NCBI GenBank assembly: GCA_046734455.1
Contig: JBKPRJ010000096.1
Coordinates: 1-28,679 of the forward strand
Source of the DNA: DATEOR01 sp046734455
Lineage (GTDB): Bacteria; Actinomycetota; Thermoleophilia; Gaiellales; Gaiellaceae
Reading direction: 5' to 3'
Length of the DNA stretch: 28,679 nucleotides
In this document: positions 14,241 to 22,339 of the stretch, piece after piece
How the letters are laid out: each line of letters starts with the position of its first letter
How positions within the stretch are numbered: position 1 is the first letter of the stretch
Notes under the pieces: model-generated
Seen by the model: the letters and a program-made list of their open reading frames with translations, nothing else
What the model was told of the DNA's origin: nothing
Database searches by the model: none
Translations under genes and position numbers: made by a program

Positions 14241-14246
14241 TAGCGT
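14241..14246 (+). promoter_or_regulatory. -10 element (TAGCGT) of the 2-oxoacid dehydrogenase operon
   Basis: TAGCGT is followed by eight bases and GTG 14255, pointing to a leaderless operon mRNA and supporting GTG 14255 over the in-frame TTG at 14237. Confidence 0.45.
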
Positions 14247-14254
14247 GTCGGCGC

Positions 14255-15229
14255 GTGGCCACGCTAGAGGAAAAGGGGCAGGTTTCGTCCAGCGGACGCC
14301 TGAAGGAGTTCCTTCGGGAAATGCTGCTCATCCGCCGTTTCGAGGAGAAGGTGGAGGAGCGCTTCCGCGCCGGTGAGTTGCCCGGATTCCTCCATGTCGC
14401 GATCGGCCAGGAGGCCGTCGCGGTCGGCGTCTGCCAGGCGCTCGAGGAGAACGACGTCATCGCCTCGACGCACCGGGCGCACGGGCACACGCTCGCCAAG
14501 GGCACGCACCCGAACGAGGTCATGGCGGAGCTCTACGGCAAGGTCGAGGGCATGAGCCACGGCTACGGCGGCTCGATGCACCTCTACGACGTCGAGCGCG
14601 GCAACCTCGGCGCCAACGCCGTCGTCGGTGGCGGTCTGCCCGGGATCGTCGGCTCCGCGCTCGCCTTCAAGATGCGCCGGGAGCCGCGCGTCGCGGTCGC
14701 CTTCTTCGGCGACGGGGCGACGAACATCGGCACGTTCCACGAGTCGCTGAACCTCGCGCAGCTCTGGCAGGTGCCGGCGGTCTTCGTCTGCGAGAACAAC
14801 CACTATGCGGAGTCCACGCCGGCGTCGCAGCAGCTTCCGATCGAAGACCTGACGAAGCGCGCGGAGGCCTTCGGCATGACCTCCATGAAGGTCGACGGCC
14901 AGGACGTCGAGGCGGTCTTCGACGTGGCGAAGAAGGCGCTCAAGCATGCGCGCGAGGGGAAGGGTCCGGTGTTCCTCCTCGCCGAGACCTATCGGCTCAC
15001 CGGCCACTACATCGGCGATCCGCAGGTGTACCGGCCGAAGGAGGAGGTGCGCGAGCTGCGCCAGACGCAGGATCCGATCACGAAGGCTCGCGAGAAGCTC
15101 GAGCTTCCCGACTCCGAGTGGGAGGAGATGGACGCCGAGATCGTCAAGATCGTCGAGGCATCGGTCGAGTTCGCCAAGCAGGGCACGGACCCAAAGCCCG
15201 AAGACGCCCTCAAGAACGTGTACGCGTAG
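14255..15229 (+). CDS. pdhA: 2-oxoacid dehydrogenase E1 component, alpha subunit (pyruvate/acetoin type)
   Basis: The 324-residue thiamine-diphosphate subunit. It decarboxylates a 2-oxoacid and passes the acyl group to the lipoyl arm of E2. Visible features: LLIRRFEEKVEERF near the N-terminus, HRAHGHTLAKG, the MSHGYGGSMHL phosphorylation-loop-like segment, the TPP motif GDGATN (about 152) ending ENN (about 182), and the LAETYRLTGHYIGDP motif. These fit the pyruvate/acetoin E1 alpha group; the true substrate (pyruvate, acetoin or branched-chain acids) cannot be fixed by eye. The stop overlaps the E1 beta start by one base. Confidence 0.92.
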   Translation: MATLEEKGQVSSSGRLKEFLREMLLIRRFEEKVEERFRAGELPGFLHVAIGQEAVAVGVCQALEENDVIASTHRAHGHTLAKGTHPNEVMAELYGKVEGMSHGYGGSMHLYDVERGNLGANAVVGGGLPGIVGSALAFKMRREPRVAVAFFGDGATNIGTFHESLNLAQLWQVPAVFVCENNHYAESTPASQQLPIEDLTKRAEAFGMTSMKVDGQDVEAVFDVAKKALKHAREGKGPVFLLAETYRLTGHYIGDPQVYRPKEEVRELRQTQDPITKAREKLELPDSEWEEMDAEIVKIVEASVEFAKQGTDPKPEDALKNVYA

Positions 15230-16209
15230 TGCCTGAGCTCTCCTACCGGGAGGCGGTTCGGGACGCGATGTCGACCGCGATGAGGCGGGACGACGACGTC
15301 TTCATCATGGGCGAGGACATCGCCGAGATGGGCGGCTCCATGGGCGTGACGCAGGGGATGCTCGAGGAGTTCGGGCCGGATCGCGTGCGCAACACGCCGA
15401 TCTCCGAGATGGCCATCGTCGGCGCGGGCATCGGTGCCGCGATCGCGGGCATGCGTCCGATCGTCGAGATCATGTACCAGGACTTCACGACCCTCGCGAT
15501 GGAGCAGCTCGTGAGCCAGGCCGCCAAGCACCGCTACATGTCGGGCGGCCAGATCAAAGTGCCGCTCACGATCCGCACCCAGGGCGGCGCGGGCTGGTCT
15601 CCCGGAGCGCAGCACGCCCAGCAGCTGGAGGGGTGGTTCGTCCACGTTCCCGGGCTCAAGGTCGTCTTCCCGTCGACGCCCGAGGACGTGCGCGGCCTCC
15701 TCTGGACCTCTATCTACGAGGACAACCCCATCATCGTCTTCGAGCACCGCACGCTGTACGGGATCAAGGGCGAGGTCCCCGAGAAGATCGAGCCGATCGA
15801 GCTCGGCAAGGCGCGGATCCACCGCGAGGGCGAGGACGTGACGGTGATCGCGACTGGACGCCTCGTCCACGAGTCGCTGAAGGCGGCCGAACAGGCCGCG
15901 GAGGACGGTATCTCCGTCGAGGTCTTCGACCCGCGCACGCTGCAGCCACTCGACGAGGACGCGCTCATCGCCTCTGTCCAGAAGACGAACCGCGCCGTCG
16001 TCGCCCACGAGGCCGTGACGCGCATGGGCTGGGGCGCGGAGGTCGCCGCGGTCATCCAGGAGAAGGCCTTCGACTACCTCGACGCGCCGGTCGCGCGGGT
16101 CGGCGCGAAGTTCACCCCGATCCCGTTCGCTCCCGTCATGGAGGAGTGGGTCGTGCCCCACGCCAAGGATGTGCATGCGGCGATCAAGAAGACCGTCGGC
16201 AAGGAATGA
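15229..16209 (+). CDS. pdhB: 2-oxoacid dehydrogenase E1 component, beta subunit
   Basis: A 326-residue transketolase-like subunit that completes the E1 active site with the alpha subunit. It begins MPELSYREAVRDAMSTAM and shows DVFIMGEDIAEMGG, NTPISEMAIVGAGIGAA, IMYQDFTTLAMEQ, RTQGGAG-SPGAQHAQ and the C-terminal transketolase domain with VTVIATGRLVHES and EVFDPRTLQPLDED. GTG 15229 overlaps the E1 alpha stop (TAGTG). E2 starts within its TGA as ATGA, so E1 alpha, E1 beta and E2 should be made in step. Confidence 0.94.
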   Translation: MPELSYREAVRDAMSTAMRRDDDVFIMGEDIAEMGGSMGVTQGMLEEFGPDRVRNTPISEMAIVGAGIGAAIAGMRPIVEIMYQDFTTLAMEQLVSQAAKHRYMSGGQIKVPLTIRTQGGAGWSPGAQHAQQLEGWFVHVPGLKVVFPSTPEDVRGLLWTSIYEDNPIIVFEHRTLYGIKGEVPEKIEPIELGKARIHREGEDVTVIATGRLVHESLKAAEQAAEDGISVEVFDPRTLQPLDEDALIASVQKTNRAVVAHEAVTRMGWGAEVAAVIQEKAFDYLDAPVARVGAKFTPIPFAPVMEEWVVPHAKDVHAAIKKTVGKE

Positions 16210-17483
16210 GCTCGAACGTCACCCTTCCGCGGCTCGGCCAGGGGATGGAGACCGGCACGATCGTGCGCTGGCTCAAGTCCGAGGGCGAGAACGTCGAGAA
16301 GGGCGAGCCGCTCTACGAGCTCGACACCGAGAAGGTGACCCAGGAGGTCGAGGCCGAGTCCTCCGGCGTCCTCCTAAAGATTCTCGCCGGCGAGGGCGAG
16401 GAGATCGAGGTCGGCAAGGCCATCGCCGTGATCGGCCAGGAAGGCGAGGAGGTTGCGGTCGACTCTGGCGACTCGGCCGCAGGAGAGGCCGAGGATCCGA
16501 CCAAGGTCACGGAGGAGGAGCCCGCCGAAGAGGGCGAGCCCGCTCCGGCGCGCGAGGAAGAGCGCGAGCGGGTTCGGGAAGACGAAGAGCCTGCTCCGGA
16601 GCCTCCGGAGCAGCAACAGAACGGCGGCCGCATCAAGGCGTCCCCCCTTGCGCGCCGCATCGCCCGGGAGCGCGGGATCGAGCTTTCCGCCCTCCGCGGC
16701 ACTGGGCCCGAGGGCCGCATCGTCGCCGAGGACGTCGAGCGCGCGTCCGCGACCGGCGCTGTGAGCGCCGCCCCTGCGGCAGCTGGGGCGGCTCCTAGCG
16801 GTGAGATCGAAGTCGTGAAGCTGAACCAGATGCGCAAGACGATTGCGCGCCGCATGACCGAGGCGTGGGACGCGCCGGCATTCCAGATCTCCATGTCGGC
16901 CGACATGACCGCCTCCATCCGCCTCCGCGAGGCCCTGCTCGTCCAGGTCAAGGAGGGCGGAGTGCGCCCGACGTACTCCGACATCCTCACGAAGGTCGTC
17001 GCGCTCGCGCTCATGCGCCACCGCGACGTGAACGCCCACTTCGCGGGCGACTCCGTGAAGGTCTTCCCGATGGCGAACATCGGCCTTGCCGTGGCCGTCC
17101 CGCACGGGCTCGTCGTCCCGGTGATCCAGGGCTGCGAGCGGCTGACGATCCCGGAGATCGCCGCCGCCCGCGCGGACATCGTCTCCCGAACCCGCGAGGG
17201 CAAGCTGCGCGCAGAAGACCTCGACGGCGGCACGTTCACCATCTCGAACCTCGGCATGTACGGCGTCGAGCGCTTCACAGCGGTGCTCAACCCGCCGCAG
17301 GCGGGAATCCTCGCGGTCGGCGCGATCGAGGAGCGCGCGGTCGTCGTGGACGGCGATCTCGAGATCCAGCCACGCATGGACATGACGCTCACGATCGACC
17401 ATCGCTCCGTGGACGGCGCCACGGCCTCCGAATTCCTCGCCACGGTGAAGTCGTTCCTCGAAGAGCCCGGGCTGGCCCTTTGA
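16206..17483 (+). CDS. pdhC: Dihydrolipoamide acyltransferase (E2)
   Basis: A 425-residue core enzyme of the complex that moves the acyl group to CoA. A single lipoyl domain (about 1-80) carries Lys43 in DTEKV, the lipoylation site. An acidic, Pro/Glu-rich linker (about 85-140) leads to the E1/E3-binding domain (KASPLARRIARERGIELSALRGTGPEGRI) and then the catalytic domain, with His399 and Asp403 in DHRSVDG. Other core segments are MRKTIARRMTEAW and FTISNLGMYGVERFTAVLNPPQ. Length is normal for a one-lipoyl E2. No E3 follows directly; lpdA lies downstream at 19569. Confidence 0.95.
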   Translation: MSSNVTLPRLGQGMETGTIVRWLKSEGENVEKGEPLYELDTEKVTQEVEAESSGVLLKILAGEGEEIEVGKAIAVIGQEGEEVAVDSGDSAAGEAEDPTKVTEEEPAEEGEPAPAREEERERVREDEEPAPEPPEQQQNGGRIKASPLARRIARERGIELSALRGTGPEGRIVAEDVERASATGAVSAAPAAAGAAPSGEIEVVKLNQMRKTIARRMTEAWDAPAFQISMSADMTASIRLREALLVQVKEGGVRPTYSDILTKVVALALMRHRDVNAHFAGDSVKVFPMANIGLAVAVPHGLVVPVIQGCERLTIPEIAAARADIVSRTREGKLRAEDLDGGTFTISNLGMYGVERFTAVLNPPQAGILAVGAIEERAVVVDGDLEIQPRMDMTLTIDHRSVDGATASEFLATVKSFLEEPGLAL

Positions 17484-17824
17484 ACATCTGGTACCGGGTC
17501 ACCGACCTCGAGGCCGCGCAGGACTTCTACAAGCGCACGTTCGGCTTCGAGGAGGTCTACAAGGACGAGGAAGACCGCTGGGCCCGCATGGAGCGAAACG
17601 GGCTCGAGATCGCGCTCGCCGAGGGTGAGTTCGAGGGCGGCGGCGAGGGTGGCGAAGAGGAGGTGATCGCGACCCTCGAGGTCGCCGATCTGAAGGCGGA
17701 GGCCGATCGGCTGCGCGAGGCCGGTGTCAACGTCGGCGTGGTGCTCGAGATCCCCGGCACGATTCGCCTGCTGGACGTCTTCGACCCCGACGGCAACCGG
17801 ATTCAGCTCTCCGAAGACGTCTGA
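17480..17824 (+). CDS. VOC (glyoxalase-like) family protein
   Basis: A 114-residue single vicinal-oxygen-chelate domain: IWYRVTDLEAAQDFYKRTFGFEE at the start and DVFDPDGNRIQL near the end are the usual VOC signatures. Members are metal-dependent lyases, isomerases or binding proteins; with one domain it should act as a dimer. An acidic Gly/Glu insert (EFEGGGEGGEEE) lies mid-domain. The start TTG 17480 overlaps the E2 stop as TTGA. The role in the operon, for example handling a reactive carbonyl, is inference. Confidence 0.83.
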   Translation: MNIWYRVTDLEAAQDFYKRTFGFEEVYKDEEDRWARMERNGLEIALAEGEFEGGGEGGEEEVIATLEVADLKAEADRLREAGVNVGVVLEIPGTIRLLDVFDPDGNRIQLSEDV

Positions 17825-17827
17825 CCC

Positions 17828-18607
17828 GTGAGGGCGATGCGAGCCGTCGTGCTGCACGACTCGGGCCTCGCCGTCGAGGAGATCGAGGTCCCCAGCCCGC
17901 GGGAGGGTGAGGCGCTCGTTCGCGTCCAGGCCGCCGCGATCACGCGAGGCGAGCTGGCGTGGCCGGAGGATCGCCTGCCTGCCATCCCGTCATACGAGCT
18001 CTCAGGCGTCGTCGTCCAGGTGGCGCCCGATGTGGACGATGTGGCCGTTGGAGACGAGGTCTTCGCGCTGACCCCGTTCGACCGCGACGGCGTCGCTGCC
18101 GAGTACGCGGCCGTCCCGGCCGCCGTGCTCGCGCGGCGCCCGGAGAACCTCTCGTACACCGAGAGCGCTGCCCTCCCGATGCCCGGGTTGACGGCGTGGC
18201 AGGGCCTCTTCGAGTACGGCGCGCTCCGCGAGGGCGAGCGGGTCACCATTCTCGGCGCGACCGGCGGAGTCGGCCACGTCGCGGTCCAGCTGGCGCGTGA
18301 GCAGCTCGCCGTCGAGGGCGACAAGAGCGACCTCGTGTTCGACACCGTCGGAGGCGACGCGCTCACGAGCGCCATCGAGTCCGCGAGCCGCGTCGTATCG
18401 GTCGCGACGGAGGCCGAAGGCGCAACGTATTTCGTCGTCGAGCCGAACCGCGCACAGCTCGCCGATCTCGGACGTCGCGCGGAAGGCGGCGAGCTTGTTC
18501 CGGCAATCGATTCGGTCTTCGCTCTCGAGGAGGCGGAGGCGGCTTTCGACAGGCTCGCGGAGCGCGGCAAGAAGGGAAAGGTCGTCCTGCGTGTCGCCGA
18601 CGACTGA
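17828..18607 (+). CDS. MDR/quinone-reductase-like oxidoreductase with internal deletion
   Basis: A 259-residue protein of the zinc-independent medium-chain dehydrogenase/reductase family. The N-terminal GroES-like domain (MRAVVLHDSG, PSYELSGVV, VGDEVFAL) and the start of the NADPH-binding fold (ILGATGGVGHVAVQLA, about residue 139) are normal. Directly after this, where about 35 residues normally complete the second and third strands of the Rossmann fold, the sequence jumps to EQLAVEGDKSDLVFDTVGGD. The protein is correspondingly shorter than usual relatives (300 or more residues). Cofactor binding may be altered or lost. GTG 17828 and ATG 17837 are both possible starts. The 3' end overlaps the next gene by 17 bases. 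Confidence 0.8.
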   Translation: MRAMRAVVLHDSGLAVEEIEVPSPREGEALVRVQAAAITRGELAWPEDRLPAIPSYELSGVVVQVAPDVDDVAVGDEVFALTPFDRDGVAAEYAAVPAAVLARRPENLSYTESAALPMPGLTAWQGLFEYGALREGERVTILGATGGVGHVAVQLAREQLAVEGDKSDLVFDTVGGDALTSAIESASRVVSVATEAEGATYFVVEPNRAQLADLGRRAEGGELVPAIDSVFALEEAEAAFDRLAERGKKGKVVLRVADD

Positions 18608-19376
18608 GGAGAGGGCCGAGGCCTTTCGCGCGCTGCACGCGGGGGACCCGTTCGTGATTGCGAACCCCTGGGACGCCGGCTCGGCCCGGGTGCTCGCCGC
18701 GCTGGGGTTTCGCGCGCTCGCGACCACGAGCTCAGGCTTCGCCTTCACGCTCGGGCGGCTCGACGGCGCCGCGACGCTCGACGAGGTGGTCGACCACGTT
18801 GGTGTTCTTGCCAGCGCGACGGACCTGCCGGTGTCGGTCGACCTCGAAGACGGGCACGGCCCCGATCCTGGCGTCGCTATTGCCCGCGTCGCGGAAGCGG
18901 GTGCAGTCGGCGCCTCCATCGAGGATTGGGACCGGGAGCGCCTCTTCGGCCTGGACGAAGCGGTCGAGCGGGTCTCCGCCGCCGTGGCCGCGGCACGCGC
19001 GGTCGGCTTCCCGTTCACGCTGACCGCGAGGGCGGAGAACTTCATCCGCGGCAATCCCGACCTCGAGGACACGATCGTTCGCCTGCAGGCCTTCGAAACG
19101 GCGGGCGCAGACGTCCTCTACGCGCCCGGGCTCTCTAATCTCGGAGATATTCGCGCACTCTGCGGCGCGGTAGGCAAGCCGGTGAACGTGCTTGCGCGAC
19201 CGAATCTGACCTTCCACGAGCTCGTCGACGCAGGAGCGCAGCGCGTCAGCGTCGGCGGCGCGCTCACCTGGGCTGCCGTCCAGGGGCTCGTCGACGCCGC
19301 GACTGCGATTCGCGATCGAGGCGACTTCTCGCTGCTCGGAACGAGCCCGCCCGGGGACTGGCTTTTGCCTCGTTAA
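18591..19376 (+). CDS. PEP mutase/isocitrate lyase superfamily enzyme
   Basis: A 261-residue TIM-barrel protein. PFVIANPWDAGSARVLAALGF, TTSSGFAFTLGR, VDLEDGHGPD (metal-binding acidic residues), VGASIEDWD, TARAENFIRG and DVLYAPGL follow the order expected in this superfamily. The KKCGH motif of true isocitrate and methylisocitrate lyases is absent, so it belongs with the PEP-mutase-like/oxaloacetate-decarboxylase-like members. The reaction would be C-C or P-C bond cleavage of a small oxoacid; the substrate is unknown. GTG 18591 lies inside the end of the MDR gene. It is the last gene of the 2-oxoacid dehydrogenase unit. Confidence 0.88.
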   Translation: MSPTTEERAEAFRALHAGDPFVIANPWDAGSARVLAALGFRALATTSSGFAFTLGRLDGAATLDEVVDHVGVLASATDLPVSVDLEDGHGPDPGVAIARVAEAGAVGASIEDWDRERLFGLDEAVERVSAAVAAARAVGFPFTLTARAENFIRGNPDLEDTIVRLQAFETAGADVLYAPGLSNLGDIRALCGAVGKPVNVLARPNLTFHELVDAGAQRVSVGGALTWAAVQGLVDAATAIRDRGDFSLLGTSPPGDWLLPR

Positions 19377-19412
19377 ATAGCGGGAGGGCAGCGTTCCCTT
19401 GGTCTCGCCGCC

Positions 19413-19448
19413 CTCGCCGTGACCCGGGGTTGATCCGGTCAAGGCGAG
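19413..19448 (+). promoter_or_regulatory. Strong hairpin between the 2-oxoacid dehydrogenase unit and lpdA
   Basis: CTCGCCGTGACC at 19413-19424 pairs with GGTCAAGGCGAG at 19437-19448, giving 11 of 12 paired positions around a 12-base loop. No T tract follows. It could be a Rho-assisted or T-less terminator of the upstream unit. A regulatory role before lpdA is less likely, since the apparent lpdA promoter lies downstream of it. Confidence 0.5.
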
Positions 19449-19526
19449 GAAACGGCAGAACTGCGCCCGTCGGCGATCCCTGGAACGAGGGAAAGCTCCC
19501 GGCCTCTGAGAAAGAGCACTCGCGGG

Positions 19527-19532
19527 TAGGAT
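19527..19532 (+). promoter_or_regulatory. Probable -10 element (TAGGAT) of lpdA
   Basis: TAGGAT lies 36 bases before the lpdA ATG, leaving a leader of about 30 bases with an AAAGGG sequence near the start codon. Unlike most unit-heading genes here, lpdA therefore seems to have a leader. Confidence 0.35.
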
Positions 19533-19568
19533 CGAGCTAGATAAACGAAGCGAGCGAAAGGGCAGCAG

Positions 19569-20972
19569 ATGGAATGTGACGTCGCCGTTCTCGGCGGTGG
19601 ATCGGGTGGCTATCCGGCTGCGATCCGGGCGGCTCAGCTCGGCGCAAGCGTCGTGGTCGTCGAGAAGGAGGCCGAGCTCGGGGGCACCTGCCTCCGCGTG
19701 GGCTGCATCCCCACCAAGGCGTGGGTGCAGACCGCCTTCGCGCTGAAGGAGGCGAACGAGACATTCGAGAAGCTCGGGGTCAAGGTCGGCCCGCCCGAGC
19801 TCGACTTCTCCGCCGCCCAGCAGTGGAAGGAGGGCATCGTCAAGCAGCTGACCGGCGGCGTCGCGATGCTCTTCAAGGCGAACGGCATCGAGTGGGTCAA
19901 GGGCGTCGGCCGCTTCAAGGACGCGAACACCCTCGCCGTCGAAGGCGGGGAGGACATCACGTTCAAGAGCGCCGTCATCGCGACCGGCTCGTCTCCTCTG
20001 CGCCCTCCGATCGAAGGGATCGACTCCGAGCGCTGCGTCGACTCGACCGGGCTTCTGGCCCAGGAGCACGTGCCGCGCAGGATCGTGATCCTCGGCGGCG
20101 GCATCATTGGCGTCGAGTTCGCGTCCGCCCTGCACCGGTTCGGGAGCGAGGTGACCATCGTCGAGATGCTCCCCAAGCTGATCCCGCTCGAGGACGAAGA
20201 CGCGTCCAAGGAGCTCGCCAAGCAGTTCAAGAAGCGTGGAATCGAGCTCTTCCTCGAGAGCCAGTGCGACAAGATCGAGGAGACCGGCGACGGGCTCCGT
20301 GTCCACTTCGGCGGGCAGACGAAAGACTGCGACCTCATGCTGGTCGCCACCGGCCGCGGCCCCAACGTCGAAGGGCTGGGCCTCGAGGAGATCGGCGTCG
20401 AGTTCGACGCGAAGAAGGGCATCGCATCGGACGAGCACCGCCGAACGACGGTCCCGCACATCTATGCGACCGGCGACTGCGCCGGCTACTGGCAGCTCGC
20501 TCACACCGCGTTCAGGGAGGCCGAGGTCGCTGCCGAGAACGCCATGGGTCACGAGACCGTTGTCGACAACCGCGGCGTGCCGAGGCCGATCTACACGGAT
20601 CCCGAGATCGCGAGCGTCGGCCTGACCGAGCAGGCTGCGCGCGAGCAGTACGGCGACGACGTCCTCACCGGCACGTTCCCCTGGGTGGCGAACGGCCGCG
20701 CGCTCATGCAGAACGAGACCACAGGGTGGGTCAAGACGATTCACGAATCCCATTACGGGGAGCTACTCGGAATGGTCATGGTGGGCCCGCACGTCACGGA
20801 CCTGATCGAAGCCGGCGTCGTCGCGCTCGACGCGGAGGCCACGATCGAGACCGTCGCGGACGGGATGACCGCGCATCCGACCCTTTCGGAGGCGATCAAG
20901 GAAGCGGGCCTGGTCGCGCTTGGGCGCCCGATCCACGTGGCGACGCGCAGGCGCGCGGCGGCCAACGCGTGA
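19569..20972 (+). CDS. lpdA: Dihydrolipoyl dehydrogenase (E3)
   Basis: A 467-residue FAD enzyme that reoxidises the E2 dihydrolipoyl group and reduces NAD+. FAD-binding GGGSGGYPAAIRAA is at residues 9-22. The redox disulfide Cys41/Cys46 sits in GGTCLRVGCIPTK. The NAD-binding GGGIIGVEFAS is near 180, ATGDCAGYWQLAHTA contacts FAD, and the dimer-interface base His436 with Glu441 sits in HPTLSEA. All catalytic residues are present and the length is standard. It is separated from the E1/E2 operon by 192 bases with a hairpin, so it may be expressed apart and serve other complexes as well. Confidence 0.96.
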   Translation: MECDVAVLGGGSGGYPAAIRAAQLGASVVVVEKEAELGGTCLRVGCIPTKAWVQTAFALKEANETFEKLGVKVGPPELDFSAAQQWKEGIVKQLTGGVAMLFKANGIEWVKGVGRFKDANTLAVEGGEDITFKSAVIATGSSPLRPPIEGIDSERCVDSTGLLAQEHVPRRIVILGGGIIGVEFASALHRFGSEVTIVEMLPKLIPLEDEDASKELAKQFKKRGIELFLESQCDKIEETGDGLRVHFGGQTKDCDLMLVATGRGPNVEGLGLEEIGVEFDAKKGIASDEHRRTTVPHIYATGDCAGYWQLAHTAFREAEVAAENAMGHETVVDNRGVPRPIYTDPEIASVGLTEQAAREQYGDDVLTGTFPWVANGRALMQNETTGWVKTIHESHYGELLGMVMVGPHVTDLIEAGVVALDAEATIETVADGMTAHPTLSEAIKEAGLVALGRPIHVATRRRAAANA

Positions 20973-20985
20973 GAGGAGGAGAGAG

Positions 20986-21204
20986 ATGAGCGTCTTCAAC
21001 CGTCGAAACGCCTTCATCGGCTGGCTTGTGCTCACGCTCGCGAAGCCGGTCGCCAAGCAGAAGGCTCGCGCGGCCGCGCGCAAGGCCGGCACCAAGAAAG
21101 GCGGTGCAGTAGCGGCATCAGTCGCGGCCGTCGGAGCCGGGCTCGCGGGCCTCGCGTTCTGGCGGAAGCGCCGCGGGAGCGGCGCGCCGCCCACGTCGAG
21201 CTGA
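20986..21204 (+). CDS. Small basic single-pass membrane protein
   Basis: A 72-residue protein, MSVFNRRNAFIGWLVLTLAK at the N-terminus, then a strongly basic middle (KQKARAAARKAGTKKGG) and a second hydrophobic stretch (AVAASVAAVGAGLAGLAFW) before RKRR. The start at ATG 20986 is fixed by GAGAGGAGGAGAGAG immediately upstream, a very strong Shine-Dalgarno. It lies 13 bases after lpdA and overlaps the FAD oxidase by four bases, so it is in the same unit. I do not recognise a family with confidence. Confidence 0.75.
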   Translation: MSVFNRRNAFIGWLVLTLAKPVAKQKARAAARKAGTKKGGAVAASVAAVGAGLAGLAFWRKRRGSGAPPTSS

Positions 21205-22328
21205 GCGCCGACACCGCCGTCGTCGGAGCGGGGATCGCCGGCTGCGCGGCGGCGACCTTCCTTGCAGGCGGCGGGTCGAAGGTCGTCGTCCTCGACTCCG
21301 GCGGCATCGGCACCGGCGCATCGGGACGGAACGGCGGCTTTCTCTTTCGCCAGCCGCTCGGCTGGGTGAACGACCTGCTCGCCGAGACGCTCGAGATCTA
21401 CGAGAAGGTGGCCAATGGCCCGGTCCCGTTCGACCTGACCGCGTGGCCGATGCTCGTCCTCGCCGTCGAAGAGGACGAGCTCGAGGCCGCGCACGCGTAC
21501 GCGGAGGCAGTGGGCGGCGAGGAGGTCGATCTCGGCGCCGACCCGTGGTTCGCCGACGACCTGGCGGGAGGCTTCGTCGTCGAGGGCGGGCGCACGCTCG
21601 ACGCCATGGGCGCGACGACGGCTCTGGCCGAGGCCGCTCGGCGTGAGGGGGTCGAGTTTCGGCTCGGGTGCGAGGTGAAGCGGGTGCTCGTCGAGGGCGG
21701 GCGCGTCACCGGCCTCGCCACGGATGAGGGAGTGGTCCCGTGCGAGCGCGTCGTCCTCGCGACGGGGCCCTGGCTCCGCGTCCTCCTTCGCTGGGTGGGA
21801 GTGGACCTGCCGGTGACCTCGTCGCGCGGCTGGCTCCTGGAAACCGGCCGAGTCGACCCGCCTCCCCGCTACGCGATCGAGCAGGCGCTCTGGCCGGTGC
21901 AGGACGAGATGGCGAGCGTCGTGGGAGCGCCGACGGTGCGCGAGGTGGCCGATGGCGCCACCGAAGAGCCCGGGATCGTCTCGCTCCTGCTCGGTGGGCG
22001 CCCCGGCGGGCGCTGCCTCATCGGCACGTCGCTCCGGCGCTCGCTTCTGGACGAGCCCGAAGGCCCCGAGACGATCCGCCGCCTGGCCGAACGGGCGGCG
22101 CGTGTCTCGCCCGCGCTCGAGAACGTTCCCGTGCTCGCGTCGTGGTCGGGACGGCGCGCCCACACGCCCGATGGGCTCCCTCTCGTCGGCCCGGTCCCCG
22201 GCGTCGAAGGCCTCGTCGTGGTGGGAGGCTTCTCCTCGATCGGGATGGTGACCGCGCCCGCCGCCTGCCGCCGCCTCGCCTCGGGCGACACTGCGCTCTT
22301 CGATCCAGGGCGATTCGGGGCCGACTAA
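21201..22328 (+). CDS. FAD-dependent amine/amino-acid oxidoreductase (DAO family), CTG start
   Basis: A 375-residue flavoprotein. The dinucleotide-binding motif VVGAGIAGCAAATFLAGGG occurs at about residues 7-25 and is followed by IGTGASGRNGGF, typical of sarcosine/glycine/D-amino-acid oxidase-like enzymes. RVVLATGPWLRVLLRWVG lies in the middle, and HTPDGLPLVGPVPGVEGLVVVGGFSSIGM closes the FAD fold. The first conventional start (GTG 21366) would delete the FAD motif. The frame is open to CTG 21201, which overlaps the previous TGA as CTGA, and no ATG, GTG or TTG is available nearby. CTG 21159 is a less likely alternative. Substrate unknown. Confidence 0.85.
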   Translation: MSADTAVVGAGIAGCAAATFLAGGGSKVVVLDSGGIGTGASGRNGGFLFRQPLGWVNDLLAETLEIYEKVANGPVPFDLTAWPMLVLAVEEDELEAAHAYAEAVGGEEVDLGADPWFADDLAGGFVVEGGRTLDAMGATTALAEAARREGVEFRLGCEVKRVLVEGGRVTGLATDEGVVPCERVVLATGPWLRVLLRWVGVDLPVTSSRGWLLETGRVDPPPRYAIEQALWPVQDEMASVVGAPTVREVADGATEEPGIVSLLLGGRPGGRCLIGTSLRRSLLDEPEGPETIRRLAERAARVSPALENVPVLASWSGRRAHTPDGLPLVGPVPGVEGLVVVGGFSSIGMVTAPAACRRLASGDTALFDPGRFGAD

Positions 22329-22331
22329 GCT
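22326..22331 (+). promoter_or_regulatory. -10 element (TAAGCT) of the cupin gene
   Basis: TAAGCT, which includes the TAA stop of the preceding gene, is followed by eight bases and ATG 22340. There is no Shine-Dalgarno, so a leaderless mRNA is predicted. Confidence 0.45.
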
Positions 22332-22339
22332 AACCGCCC

